64,000 nucleotides of DNA from Marinobacter sp. LV10R510-11A (GTDB lineage: Bacteria; Pseudomonadota; Gammaproteobacteria; Pseudomonadales; Oleiphilaceae): the NCBI RefSeq assembly GCF_900215155.1, contig NZ_LT907980.1, forward strand, positions 3,720,001 to 3,784,000, given 5' to 3'. The translations under genes and the position numbers were made by a program. This document shows positions 1 through 8,489 of this stretch, in pieces. Position 1 is the first letter of the stretch; each line of letters starts with the position of its first letter. Under the pieces are notes generated by a model that worked only from the letters and a program-made list of their open reading frames with translations, had not been told where the DNA came from and ran no database searches.

Positions 1-2848
1 AATACCAAGGCAAACCTCGACGCGAAGTACGCACATAAGCTGCCGTGTGTTTTATTTTATGACGCTCAATGTACTGCTTTATAGCTACCTCCGAACTGGC
101 CGCTATCAATTGAACAGTAAAATAGTCAGAGGGTTGATCTCGTACCCAAGATTCCGTCCGAAAATAAGTTTGATCGTACCGTGCTGACTCCTCAGCATCC
201 AAAGGACCTGAACGACTATCGCTTTGTCTGCCATCCGGCATTATTATAAAATCCACTCCGCTGATAAACGAGCCATCGCCCGAAACGGTGAGTATGTGCA
301 CGCCGGTATCTGTCAGCCCTAAACGTCGTAACTGCTGAGGTGAGATCCTTAGCCAGTATTCACCCGCTACCACTTGAGGGACTATGTAAAAGCCGTCCCA
401 GCTACTTGTTGTTTCACCCACTACTTCATTTTTATCGTTTAATAGTTCCAACTCGAGGTCGCCTATCCCTCGCTCGACGCCATTCTCCAGCAAGTAAACG
501 GTGCCATCAATTTCCGTAGTCAGCCTCACGGGGAACTCGAGTTTGGCCACCGTGCCGGGCCGCGGCACCAGGTTGAGCCCGGGAAGCTGAGGCGACCACT
601 GAGGGTCCTCCAGAGTCGACACATCCACCCCGATGTCGACGTACCGTTTAACGGGGAGATGATTAATATGAGCGACGCCCGCAGCGTTCGTCCGCGCCTT
701 GTGCCGGGCGCCGTTGACCGTGAAACCGGCACCGGAAACAGGCAGCTCATGGTCATCCATGACGCCGTTATTGTTGTCATCCAGAAACATCTGTACCGAA
801 GCGGCGCCGCTGTTGGCCATTGGCCGAGCGTCGAATAGCCAGTCTGCTTGTCGCGGATCTCGCCCCATGGCAACAAACAGCTGGGCGCCTATCGCAATCT
901 CTCCCGTGTCAACATAGCTGGCATTAACACCCAGCCCATAACGCCCCAGACTCTTTGTGAAACCGCCAGTATAGCGGGTTTGCGGTGAAGCAAAGGTATG
1001 TGCCACTCCGAAGGTCATGCGGTAGCCTTTACCCAGAGGCTTGTCCGCCGTGAACGCCAGCGCTGAAATATCGCTCTTAGCGCCCAGAGTGTAATTCAGT
1101 TGGCTGCGGAAACTCATGTCGCGAACCCGGCGACTGATGCGTAGCGTACCCAGTGTATGTTCAGTATCCCCGGATGCCCGCCAGTTCAGCGTGTTGGTAA
1201 GGGCAGTACGGTAGAGGTATGCGGATACCCGTGCGCTGACATCCATATTGGCAACGCCGGATTCCCGCTCGTCTCGCCTTGCCTCAACGGTCACCGGTAA
1301 ACTTGAATGCTCCCCCACCGGAATGGAACCGCTAAGCCTAAGCTCATCCCGAGTGCGCACAGGGTCGCTATAGGCGGGAAACACGTCGCTGGCGAAATCG
1401 TTCAAGTGTATTCGGCTTGCGTCCACCGCTACTCCGCCGACACGGGTTTTCAGCCCGAGATCGGCAAGCGAACCACCGTCCTCGGACTGGACGAAATCGC
1501 CGCTGATGCTCATGGATTGCCAGAACGTGCGCAGCCCCAGAGTGGTGTACTGCTTTTCGGTATCATCTACCGGCGCACGGATGAATCCAGCGGATGCCGA
1601 AAGGTAACGGGAAAGGCCAAAGTCGAACTGAGCGACGGACCGGGGCTGTCCTTCATCGTCGCGATGTTCGGTAAGGCTGTACTGGAACTCGCCGGGGCGC
1701 ACCATGGATTGGGCCAGAGAGAAACTGTATTGTTCCACCCGGGTCTGCCCCAGAGGCCCATTGAAGATCAACTGAAATTCATTACGGCCATAACTCAGGG
1801 GCTGATCCTCAAACCGATACCGGCCCTCAGAGTCGGCTAGTTGAAAGCCTACAAGGGCATCGTTGTAATAAAGCTCCACGTCCCAGCCAGGGGGCAGATC
1901 ACCTTCAAAGACCTGCCGGTCAAAGCTGGTAGGTTGCGTCAACGGGCGATTGCTTAACGTTACCCCTTCACCGCTACTGCCTCGAGTAACATTGTTGACA
2001 CTGGGCGCCGAGATACTGCCGAGCCGGAAAGACCGAGCCCGGAGCGGGCCGAGCAAGTCCCCGCCGGGGTCGTGACGACCAAGCGTGGCGCGCACATCTG
2101 GTGTTGGGTCCTGTTTGCGGCTAGAAAAATACAGGGACGACTCCATGCCCAGAAAATCGCCGGTAAGGAAGGCCGTATAGCGCGCGTCGGTTTGGGTATT
2201 ACCGTCGTTTTTGCGCAGTTCGGTGGCGAACGTCTGGTCGATAAAAGGCATGCCCAGCAATCGGTAAGGCTGCTCATGGCGGGGATAACCCGGGTCTTCG
2301 TAGACCCCTCGCATACCGGCCTGTTCCCCTAGGCGCTCACGTTTGAGTCGGGCCTGTAATGGCAGTGCTTCGAGGGCGTGAACGCGCAGAGACAGGCTGG
2401 AGCGGTTGATCTCAAGTTTCACCGGAAGCCAGCGTTCAAGCAGAGACTTGGCAACGTAAATATCATCCGGCTCCGTTAAAACAAGGGCTGGATCAAAGCT
2501 TTCCGTCACTCCGGCGCGGGTAACGCGGGCTTCGTCCAGATTGAGACTGAACCCTCGGTCCTCGGTGAGAATAAAGCCGCTGGCGATTGCTTGCCCGGGC
2601 TGAGTCTTTATGGCGAGGGTGAGCAGCCGGGCTAACTCGCCCAGAGGCAGCAGCGTATGCTCTCCCAGGCCATAGGCAGGGATGGCACCGGAAAGCACCG
2701 ACTGATCCAGGCGAACCTCAAGCAGAAGAAATTCCCGCTCTGTACTCTGGTATTGGGCAAGGAGACGCTGGGGATGCACAATCGACGCGAGCATCAACAT
2801 TGCCACCATCCATAGGCGAGCCCTGCGGCGAGTCAACGCGAAGACCAC
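1..2848 (-). CDS. fimbrial outer-membrane usher with C-terminal SPOR domain (partial, 3' end outside window)
   Basis: The frame is open from a GTG at 2848 to the window edge, about 949 codons, with no stop. Predicted role: outer-membrane pore that assembles and secretes the pilins encoded upstream. The N-terminus has an RRR-containing signal peptide ending near LLA-QYQ. A long beta-rich central region is followed by a carboxypeptidase-regulatory/SdrD-like segment with the motif DDNNNGVMDD and a second such segment. The last visible part, YFTVQLIAASSEVAIKQYI then RTSRRGLPWY (about 1-126), fits a SPOR peptidoglycan-binding domain. GTG was chosen because it gives a charged n-region and lies 15 nt after the chaperone stop; ATG at 2809 is the alternative but would lose the basic residues. 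Usher identity is inferred from context and architecture; the SPOR call is by motif. Confidence 0.8.
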   Translation of the reverse strand, partial: MVFALTRRRARLWMVAMLMLASIVHPQRLLAQYQSTEREFLLLEVRLDQSVLSGAIPAYGLGEHTLLPLGELARLLTLAIKTQPGQAIASGFILTEDRGFSLNLDEARVTRAGVTESFDPALVLTEPDDIYVAKSLLERWLPVKLEINRSSLSLRVHALEALPLQARLKRERLGEQAGMRGVYEDPGYPRHEQPYRLLGMPFIDQTFATELRKNDGNTQTDARYTAFLTGDFLGMESSLYFSSRKQDPTPDVRATLGRHDPGGDLLGPLRARSFRLGSISAPSVNNVTRGSSGEGVTLSNRPLTQPTSFDRQVFEGDLPPGWDVELYYNDALVGFQLADSEGRYRFEDQPLSYGRNEFQLIFNGPLGQTRVEQYSFSLAQSMVRPGEFQYSLTEHRDDEGQPRSVAQFDFGLSRYLSASAGFIRAPVDDTEKQYTTLGLRTFWQSMSISGDFVQSEDGGSLADLGLKTRVGGVAVDASRIHLNDFASDVFPAYSDPVRTRDELRLSGSIPVGEHSSLPVTVEARRDERESGVANMDVSARVSAYLYRTALTNTLNWRASGDTEHTLGTLRISRRVRDMSFRSQLNYTLGAKSDISALAFTADKPLGKGYRMTFGVAHTFASPQTRYTGGFTKSLGRYGLGVNASYVDTGEIAIGAQLFVAMGRDPRQADWLFDARPMANSGAASVQMFLDDNNNGVMDDHELPVSGAGFTVNGARHKARTNAAGVAHINHLPVKRYVDIGVDVSTLEDPQWSPQLPGLNLVPRPGTVAKLEFPVRLTTEIDGTVYLLENGVERGIGDLELELLNDKNEVVGETTSSWDGFYIVPQVVAGEYWLRISPQQLRRLGLTDTGVHILTVSGDGSFISGVDFIIMPDGRQSDSRSGPLDAEESARYDQTYFRTESWVRDQPSDYFTVQLIAASSEVAIKQYIERHKIKHTAAYVRTSRRGLPWY

Positions 2849-2863
2849 TTCAGGTAATACGCA

Positions 2864-3733
2864 TCAGGGCAGTTGCAGAACCGCCTCGGCCAGCAGCGCG
2901 CCGCCGTCCTCCGCCTGTTCTCGATAGGTGACCCGCAGGGCTCCGTTGGTGAGTTGCGAGCCGTTTAGCTGGCCCAGCGTAATGCTTGCGCGGCGTAAAG
3001 GGTTCGGTGTATAGACTGCAACGCCGTTGGCGCGGGCAATCACCTGCTCGCTACCGCTATGCGGAATAAAGCTGATGGTCAAATCGCCGTAGACAGACTG
3101 GTTGCCACTACGCTCCATAACAAACGCCAGAACCGGTGCTTTGTCAGCCGGCCGCCGCAGGTCGAGATGTGACAGTGCAACACTGGCATCGGTGTTGCCA
3201 TGACGCACAATCACTGGAATGGACGCACCGACCAGTGCCGTCAGCGTGATGCCGATCTCGTTGTCGGCCGCGGCATCGCTGCTGCTCTCGACGCTGGTTC
3301 TGCCCTTAGGATCGGGCTGCTTGGCGAACAGCATATGCGAGCGGTACTCGCCGGTTGCCAGATTGGCGGGTTTGCGGACCATAATCCGCACGGCCTGTCC
3401 GGCCCCGGGCGCGAGTGTCACTTGGCGGGGGGCGTATCTCAGCAGGTCCTCGGCGAACTGTTCGCCAGGCAGTGGAACGTCTATCCCCGAGAATGCGCCC
3501 GTTTCGCTCATGCGGCGATTGACCAGGGAAATGCGATAGGTTGCGCTCTCGGTGCCATTGTTGATCAGTTCGAGTTGCGCCGCGCGCTGGTTTCCTGCGA
3601 AGACGACCCGGGTCGGATATAACATCAGCTCAGCCAATGCATGGCTCACGGGTAAGAAAAGAAGGAGGACGAACAGGGTGAGTCGGTGAAAGAAATGCAT
3701 GGCACTGTTTTTTTGGGTCAAGGCGTGTGGCAT
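2864..3733 (-). CDS. periplasmic pilus assembly chaperone, PapD-like
   Basis: A 289-residue protein with a signal peptide (basic start, FVLLLFLPVSHALA) followed by two immunoglobulin-like domains typical of PapD/FimC chaperones. Domain 1 includes ELMLYPTRVVFAGNQRAAQL and the donor-strand region before an RIMVRKP segment; domain 2 begins around VGASIPVIVRHG. Such chaperones complete pilin folds in the periplasm by donor-strand complementation and deliver them to the usher. The start at 3733 is supported by AAGGA eight or nine bases upstream. It lies between the pilin genes and the usher in one minus-strand operon. The family is clear; the cargo is inferred to be the two DUF4402 proteins. Confidence 0.88.
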   Translation of the reverse strand: MPHALTQKNSAMHFFHRLTLFVLLLFLPVSHALAELMLYPTRVVFAGNQRAAQLELINNGTESATYRISLVNRRMSETGAFSGIDVPLPGEQFAEDLLRYAPRQVTLAPGAGQAVRIMVRKPANLATGEYRSHMLFAKQPDPKGRTSVESSSDAAADNEIGITLTALVGASIPVIVRHGNTDASVALSHLDLRRPADKAPVLAFVMERSGNQSVYGDLTISFIPHSGSEQVIARANGVAVYTPNPLRRASITLGQLNGSQLTNGALRVTYREQAEDGGALLAEAVLQLP

Positions 3734-3787
3734 CGTTCGGGATCCTTATTAGCTTCATCCGGGCGGGCCGAGGCGGGCGACTACCGT

Positions 3788-4261
3788 TTAATTGTAGCTC
3801 ACTGTCACGGAGAAGGTAACGGGGTAGCTGCCGGGGGCTTGGCCGCTGTCCACATTGAGCGTTCCTCCGACAGACAGCACCTGTGAGCCTCCGGCTCCCA
3901 AGTGCCCCTCCACGCCTGAGGGGGTGCTGGTAAAATTGTTGACGTACATATCAGTGCCCGGCCCCGTCAAGCTGACGAAGTCATTATCCGGCAGTTGAAT
4001 GGTATAGGCCGCGTTAGGGTCCCCACTGACCGTAAATTGTGCAGCGGTACCCTGGCTTGAACGTATCAGCACGACGCCGCCGCCGGCGCTGCGATTGCCA
4101 TCGGTGCTGATCGTCACCGAACCCCCGTTACCGGCCACAAAACTGCCAAAGGACAAACTCTGGACATTCTCAATCTCAATGTTCTGCGGTGCCCCACTGA
4201 CGGGCGCCGCCATAAACGCCAAGACAGCGCTGGCCAGTATTCTGGACAAGCATGATTTCAT
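3788..4261 (-). CDS. DUF4402-type pilin-like secreted protein (second copy)
   Basis: About 157 residues from ATG at 4261 (AGAAG seven bases upstream). An ATG at 4294 would extend it by 11 residues, but has no ribosome-binding site and precedes a less typical signal sequence. The signal peptide MKSCLSRILASAVLAFMAAP is followed by a small beta-rich domain: NVQSLSFGSFVAGNGGSVTI, a GGGVVLIRSS strand, TVSGDPNAAYTIQLP, and a final VTFSVTVSYN strand. This pattern matches the other pilin at 4521-5084 and the DUF4402 family often found with chaperone-usher genes. A subunit or tip role is inferred. It follows a hairpin at 4395-4434 and precedes the chaperone gene. Confidence 0.78.
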   Translation of the reverse strand: MKSCLSRILASAVLAFMAAPVSGAPQNIEIENVQSLSFGSFVAGNGGSVTISTDGNRSAGGGVVLIRSSQGTAAQFTVSGDPNAAYTIQLPDNDFVSLTGPGTDMYVNNFTSTPSGVEGHLGAGGSQVLSVGGTLNVDSGQAPGSYPVTFSVTVSYN

Positions 4262-4394
4262 TGCAGCACTTCTTTTGGGAATGGGCATACTCATTATCCG
4301 TCACGCTGACGCCGACATCGTTTTTGGCGGATCGGGTATCATCGGCGGCAATGACAACCGTACTGGCCGCAATATTGATGCTGTCTGCAAACGC

Positions 4395-4434
4395 ATTGAT
4401 ACTGATAACGGCTATTGTCGTTATCAGTATCAAT
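4395..4434 (-). repeat. perfect 16-bp inverted repeat between the two pilin genes
   Basis: The arms ATTGATACTGATAACG (4395-4410) and CGTTATCAGTATCAAT (4419-4434) are exactly complementary around the 8-base loop GCTATTGT. No T tract follows on the minus strand, so it is not a classic intrinsic terminator. Its position just after the first pilin gene suggests an mRNA-stabilising or partial-termination hairpin that would give the first pilin more product than the downstream genes. That function is inference. Confidence 0.85.
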
Positions 4435-4520
4435 TCAAGGGAGGCGCATCTGAAAATCGTTGATACCCCACCTTGAGTTTCATCAGCTTAGCACTCGCTT
4501 TTGGCGAGTACGGCGGACGC

Positions 4521-5084
4521 TTAGTTGTACTCTACAGTTGCTGTCACAGTGCCTGAATAATCACCCGCAGCTTGGTCTACACCTACACTCAGAATGCCAC
4601 CTACGTAAATGGTCTGCGTGCCATCGGTCAGTACACCGACGGTTTCATTAGTTTCCGTTGTTACGCCGCCGCTACCGTCAAAGTCAGTGATCGTGGCCAA
4701 TAGCATGGTGTTAGGCTCAGTTTCACTGTCACTCAGTTCGGTATCGGCCAAGCCAATGCTAAAGGACGCGTTACCATCACCTGAGACTACGAATGTGGCG
4801 GCGCTTGAAGTGGAATCTGCCTCAGACAGAATAACATCTCCGCTTTTTGAGCGGACACTAGCGGTGTCAATTATCACCGAGCCCACTGTTGTGTCGTTAG
4901 CCGCAAATCTACCGAAGGCCAGAGTACCGCTGCTAGTAATAGAGATTGGAGTGATTACGTCGGCGGTCGTAGTGGCCTCAGCTTCAGCTGCGAAGCTGCT
5001 AGACGCCCCAAATGCCCCGAGCGCAACGGCCGAAGCCAGCGCAGCGAAACGAAAAGATTTGTTAAAGAAAATGGATGAGTTCAT
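4521..5084 (-). CDS. DUF4402-type pilin-like secreted protein (first gene of fimbrial operon)
   Basis: A 187-residue protein from ATG at 5084, chosen because AGGGGA sits six or seven bases upstream; the frame extends to 5168 without a better start. The signal peptide runs to about AFGASSSFAA. The mature domain is rich in Thr, Ser, Asp and Gly and poor in Lys and Cys: TADVITPISITSSGTLAFG, TFVVSGDGNASFSIGLAD, YVGGILSVGV, ending SGTVTATVEYN. This is the DUF4402 pattern shared with the gene at 3788-4261. As the first gene after a c-di-GMP-I riboswitch and before the hairpin at 4395-4434, it is the likely major fimbrial subunit. The subunit role is inferred from the neighbouring chaperone and usher. 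Confidence 0.82.
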   Translation of the reverse strand: MNSSIFFNKSFRFAALASAVALGAFGASSSFAAEAEATTTADVITPISITSSGTLAFGRFAANDTTVGSVIIDTASVRSKSGDVILSEADSTSSAATFVVSGDGNASFSIGLADTELSDSETEPNTMLLATITDFDGSGGVTTETNETVGVLTDGTQTIYVGGILSVGVDQAAGDYSGTVTATVEYN

Positions 5085-5216
5085 TATAATTCCCCTGTAA
5101 GCACGCTGACGGATTATGACCGTTAGCAATTGCTTGGTTTGATACCAGTCGGGGGGATCCGAAAACATGCCAGTGCAGGTGGATACGGTGAACCCATACC
5201 CGGAAGAACCACATGA

Positions 5217-5310
5217 AATGTCGGCGGTCCCGCTGTCATAGAACTGTTAAGTCCGTTAGACCGGTGACTTTGCGTCTCCGCCTTTCGACGGGTTTGCCTT
5301 TTTGTACATT
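5217..5310 (-). promoter_or_regulatory. c-di-GMP-I (GEMM-I) riboswitch aptamer upstream of the fimbrial operon
   Basis: On the minus strand the sequence contains GGCAAACC, then CGTCGAAAGGCGG with its GAAA tetraloop, then GACGCAAAGTCACCGGTCTAA, and near the 3' side ACAGCGGGACCGCCGA. These are the conserved blocks of the c-di-GMP-I class, in order and spacing. The closing P1 helix is visible as AATGT (5310-5306) pairing with ACATT (5221-5217). It lies 132 nt before the first pilin start. No clear terminator follows, so whether ligand turns expression on or off cannot be read from the sequence. Confidence 0.92.
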
Positions 5311-5313
5311 TTG

Positions 5314-5342
5314 AGAGTAGCTGAGACTTGCTTTCTTAGCAA
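5314..5342 (-). promoter_or_regulatory. candidate promoter for the riboswitch-fimbrial transcript
   Basis: On the minus strand TTGCTA (5342-5337), a 17-base spacer and TACTCT (5319-5314) form a weak sigma-70-type promoter whose start would fall near 5307-5309, at the first base pairs of the aptamer. A dyad CTTGCT-TTCTT-AGCAAG (5327-5343) overlaps the -35 element and could be an operator. Agreement with consensus is modest. Confidence 0.35.
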
Positions 5343-5627
5343 GTAAGTAAAATCGCGCCTAGATGGTTTGATGAAGAAAGCTAGCTTTAACCCAGTAAAG
5401 AAGATGAGGCTGTTGCGGCTTTTACACGCGCACTCCCATTATGACAGGGGTGACAGAGGGAGGCGCGGCGCCTGAATATGACCCCTCGACTCTCTGTGAG
5501 GCCCCACAGGTATTCTCAGACCTCGCGAACTTAATAAAAACGCTGGATGAGGGGCATATAATCAAAGTCTCGGAATAGTCTATAGAAGTAGTCAGAGGTG
5601 CAACTAAAACAGAGATTTTTACACCTT

Positions 5628-8489
5628 CTATCGAACTTGTACGGCCGCGTGATATTTAAACGCTTGGTGAACATGTTCACGAATATGACTGTCTTCCCAG
5701 GGTTTTGTCAGAAACTTGTAGATAGAACCCTGGTTGATCGCATCGGTCACGGATTTCAAGTCGGTGTAGCCTGACAGCACAATACGAACGGTGTTCGGAT
5801 AGATGGCTTTGACCTGACTAAAAAATTCCGTGCCGGACATCTCAGGCATTCGCTGATCAGAAATAATCACTTCTACATCGTTTTCAGCCAGCATCGAGAA
5901 AGCTTCGCTAACCTTTGTTGTCGATAAAATATGGTAGTTATCCCTTCTTAGAGTTCGCTTCAATGCTTTGAGGATGTTTGCATCGTCATCCAGTAACAGC
6001 AGGGTTTTCTGCTTATTTTCATGGGTTTGATGGGTTGTTTGGCTGCGGGTATCGCTGTTCTCCATAAAGTTAACCAGTTGGTCAAAGGGTATTGGCCGCG
6101 AAAAAAGATACCCTTGCAATAGATCGCAATTGTTGCGTCGAAGAAACGCCGCCTGAGCCTCAGTTTCAACCCCCTCGGCGACCACTTCAAGCGAAAGGTG
6201 GTGGGCCATGGAGATAACCCCCTGCGTAATGGCAGCATCGCGGCGGTTCTGGATGACCTCCTTGATGAATAAGAGATCTATTTTGAGCCTGTTTGCCGGC
6301 ATCAATTTAATATAACTGAGGCTGGAGTAGCCGGTGCCAAAATCATCAATGGCAATACTGACACCCATGTTCCGCAGTTCTTGGAGTGTGGTGATAACCT
6401 TATCAGTGTCATAAAGGATCGCAGACTCCACAACTTCCAGTTCAAGATCTTGCGGTTGCAGGCCGGAAGCCTGTAGTGCCTTTTCAACCGTATCGATGAA
6501 GTCGTCTTTGCGAATCTGTGCGGGTGATACGTTAACGGCAATTGAGCAATCTCGGAAACCGAGGGCATGCAGTCGCGTCATGTCTCTACAGGCTTGCTGC
6601 AAAACCCATCGGCCCAAGGCGATAATTTGTCCCGTTTCTTCCGCCAAAGGAATGAAGTCGCCGGGCGGAATCAGGCCCTGCTCCGGGTGCTGCCAGCGTA
6701 CCAGTGCTTCTATCGATTTGGTCTGGCCAGTTCTGGCGTCGATCAACGGCTGGTAAAACAGCGTCAGGGCCTCGTTATCGATTGCATCCTGAAGCTGGTT
6801 GCGAAGTTTTACCCGATAGTTGGCCTGAGCATTCATCTCTTTTGAGAACCATTGCCAGGTATTGTGCCCCAGTTGCTTCGCTTGATCTAAGGCAAGGCCT
6901 GCTTGCTGAATCAATTCCGTCGGATTGCAGATATCCCCGTCTGTTATCGCTATGCCAATGCTGGCGGTCAGGTGCAGGTTTTCATTGCCAATTCGATAAG
7001 GGCGTGACAGCGCTTCAATAACTTGTTCCACTTTTATCTGAGCATCTTCGCCTTGAGCCAGATCCGACAATGCGATAACGAACCCGTCCCCGCTGACTCT
7101 GGCCACGGTGTCGCTGGATTGAACCAGTTCTCCCAGGCGGCGGGCCACCTCTACCAGGATCTGATCGCCGGTGCGATGACCTAAGGAATCGTTAATGCGT
7201 TTGAAACCGTCGAGATCAATGAACAGTACACCGACATGACGGTTATAGCGGAGGGCAAATTGGCAGTTTTGGGTTAGTCGATCTTCGAGGAGGGCCCGAT
7301 TTGGTAACTGTGTCACAACATCATGGGTGGTGTTGTAAGCCAGTTGGTGCTCTATGGACTTACGCTCGGAGATATCGTTCTGAATGCCCACCCAATGGGT
7401 GATTTCGCCCGAATCGTTGCGAGTAGGGGAAAGATAGAGATCGTTCCAAAACGGGGAGCCGTCCTTACGATAGTTTCTCAGTACGACAGACACATCCGAA
7501 CTATTAGCAATCGATTTACGAATTTCTGTCAGTGCATCTTCATTGCTAAGATCGTACTCGCCGCCCTGGAGAAAGCGGCAGTTTTTACCAAGTATCTCGT
7601 CCGCGCTATACCCTGTCATGCGCTCAAACGTGGGGTTTACGTATACTACCGGCATGTCGCTGGTTCTGGCATCGGTGACTACGATGCCATTGGAGCTGGA
7701 TTCGATGCAGCGCTCCAGCAGTTTAAGTTGCCGGCTATTTTTAATCTGGGCGGTTCGGTCGCAGAGCGTCAGGAGTAACAGTTGGTCTCTGTGTATGGTG
7801 ATACTCTCAGACATCACTTCCACAGTCAGGGATTGGCTGTTCTTGGTCTCATGGTGCTCCAGGCTAGCTCCGGGTTGCAGGATAAGGCCTTCTCCGTCTG
7901 GCGAGGGGCCTGCTGTATTGCCGCGAAGGTCCGCCATCGTCATGCCTGAAATTTCTTCCTCGGAAAAACCATAGAGTTTTCGGGCTGCCGCATTCATGGC
8001 GTTGATGCGAGAGCTTTCCCGCCCCGCAAGGCACATGGGTGTTGGGTTGTTTTCAAACAGCATACGATACTGGGCTTCGCTGATGGCAAGCTTCTCAGTA
8101 GCCGTTGCGCGATCAATGGCGTAGCGGATGCTGCGCAGCAGCGTGTAGCCATCAACACGGCCCTTAACTAAATAGTCTGCGGCCCCAAGCTCAACGGCAC
8201 AGGCATCCAACTCGTCGTCTCCCTGGCCGGTGAGCAGGATAAAAGGCGTGGTAATACCCTCGGCTCTTGCCCGTCGAATCAGGTCCAGGCCGGAATCCGG
8301 GCCGAAGCGAAAGTCTACCAGAGCCACATCCACGGCATTTTCGTGCAGTGTGGTTAGACCGTCTTCGAGGCAGTCCCTCCAGATCAGTCGTGTAGCGACG
8401 GGGCTGACTTCAGCCAGCAGATCCTTGGTAATGATATAATCATCTTCGTCGTCCTCAATGAGCAGGACGCGGAGTGTTGGTTCAGTCAT
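5628..8489 (-). CDS. REC-PAS-LOV-GGDEF(degenerate)-EAL-REC protein, putative blue-light-responsive c-di-GMP phosphodiesterase
   Basis: A 953-residue cytoplasmic protein. Domains: receiver 1 (about 5-125, phospho-acceptor D59), PAS (about 135-250), a second PAS with LOV hallmarks (about 258-378: GKNCRFLQG with C304, N339, N349, Q370), GGDEF-like (about 385-550) with SGDGF at 466-470 in place of GGDEF, EAL (about 565-810: EALVRW, DDFGTGYSSLSY, AEGVET, LQGYLFSRP), and a C-terminal receiver (828-945, D878, K929). The EAL signature looks intact, so c-di-GMP hydrolysis is likely; the cyclase motif is not. LOV flavin binding is inferred from the adduct cysteine and its partner residues. It is the last gene of the signalling block, overlaps the preceding receiver gene by 4 nt, and lies next to the riboswitch-controlled pilus operon. 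Confidence 0.9.
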   Translation of the reverse strand: MTEPTLRVLLIEDDEDDYIITKDLLAEVSPVATRLIWRDCLEDGLTTLHENAVDVALVDFRFGPDSGLDLIRRARAEGITTPFILLTGQGDDELDACAVELGAADYLVKGRVDGYTLLRSIRYAIDRATATEKLAISEAQYRMLFENNPTPMCLAGRESSRINAMNAAARKLYGFSEEEISGMTMADLRGNTAGPSPDGEGLILQPGASLEHHETKNSQSLTVEVMSESITIHRDQLLLLTLCDRTAQIKNSRQLKLLERCIESSSNGIVVTDARTSDMPVVYVNPTFERMTGYSADEILGKNCRFLQGGEYDLSNEDALTEIRKSIANSSDVSVVLRNYRKDGSPFWNDLYLSPTRNDSGEITHWVGIQNDISERKSIEHQLAYNTTHDVVTQLPNRALLEDRLTQNCQFALRYNRHVGVLFIDLDGFKRINDSLGHRTGDQILVEVARRLGELVQSSDTVARVSGDGFVIALSDLAQGEDAQIKVEQVIEALSRPYRIGNENLHLTASIGIAITDGDICNPTELIQQAGLALDQAKQLGHNTWQWFSKEMNAQANYRVKLRNQLQDAIDNEALTLFYQPLIDARTGQTKSIEALVRWQHPEQGLIPPGDFIPLAEETGQIIALGRWVLQQACRDMTRLHALGFRDCSIAVNVSPAQIRKDDFIDTVEKALQASGLQPQDLELEVVESAILYDTDKVITTLQELRNMGVSIAIDDFGTGYSSLSYIKLMPANRLKIDLLFIKEVIQNRRDAAITQGVISMAHHLSLEVVAEGVETEAQAAFLRRNNCDLLQGYLFSRPIPFDQLVNFMENSDTRSQTTHQTHENKQKTLLLLDDDANILKALKRTLRRDNYHILSTTKVSEAFSMLAENDVEVIISDQRMPEMSGTEFFSQVKAIYPNTVRIVLSGYTDLKSVTDAINQGSIYKFLTKPWEDSHIREHVHQAFKYHAAVQVR

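Larger units (their letters stand above)
5085..5627. other. 543-bp intergenic region: fimbrial leader, riboswitch and promoter region
   Basis: No protein gene is supported here. Reading the minus strand, 5085-5216 is the leader between the aptamer and the first pilin and can form a hairpin at 5181-5201 (arms GGATACGG and CCATACCC, two wobble pairs). The aptamer is 5217-5310 and a candidate promoter lies at 5314-5342. In 5344-5627 I see only a weak stem (AGGTGTAA with TTGCACCT, one wobble) just after the end of the upstream signalling gene, without a T tract. Confidence 0.7.

Noticed and set aside
1307..1840. 177-codon open frame on the plus strand
   Set aside because: It lies antisense to the usher frame, which reads as a coherent protein; it has no recognisable domain.
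4176..4433. 85-codon minus-strand frame between the pilin genes
   Set aside because: It overlaps the pilin at 3788-4261 and its start lies in the hairpin; no ribosome site.
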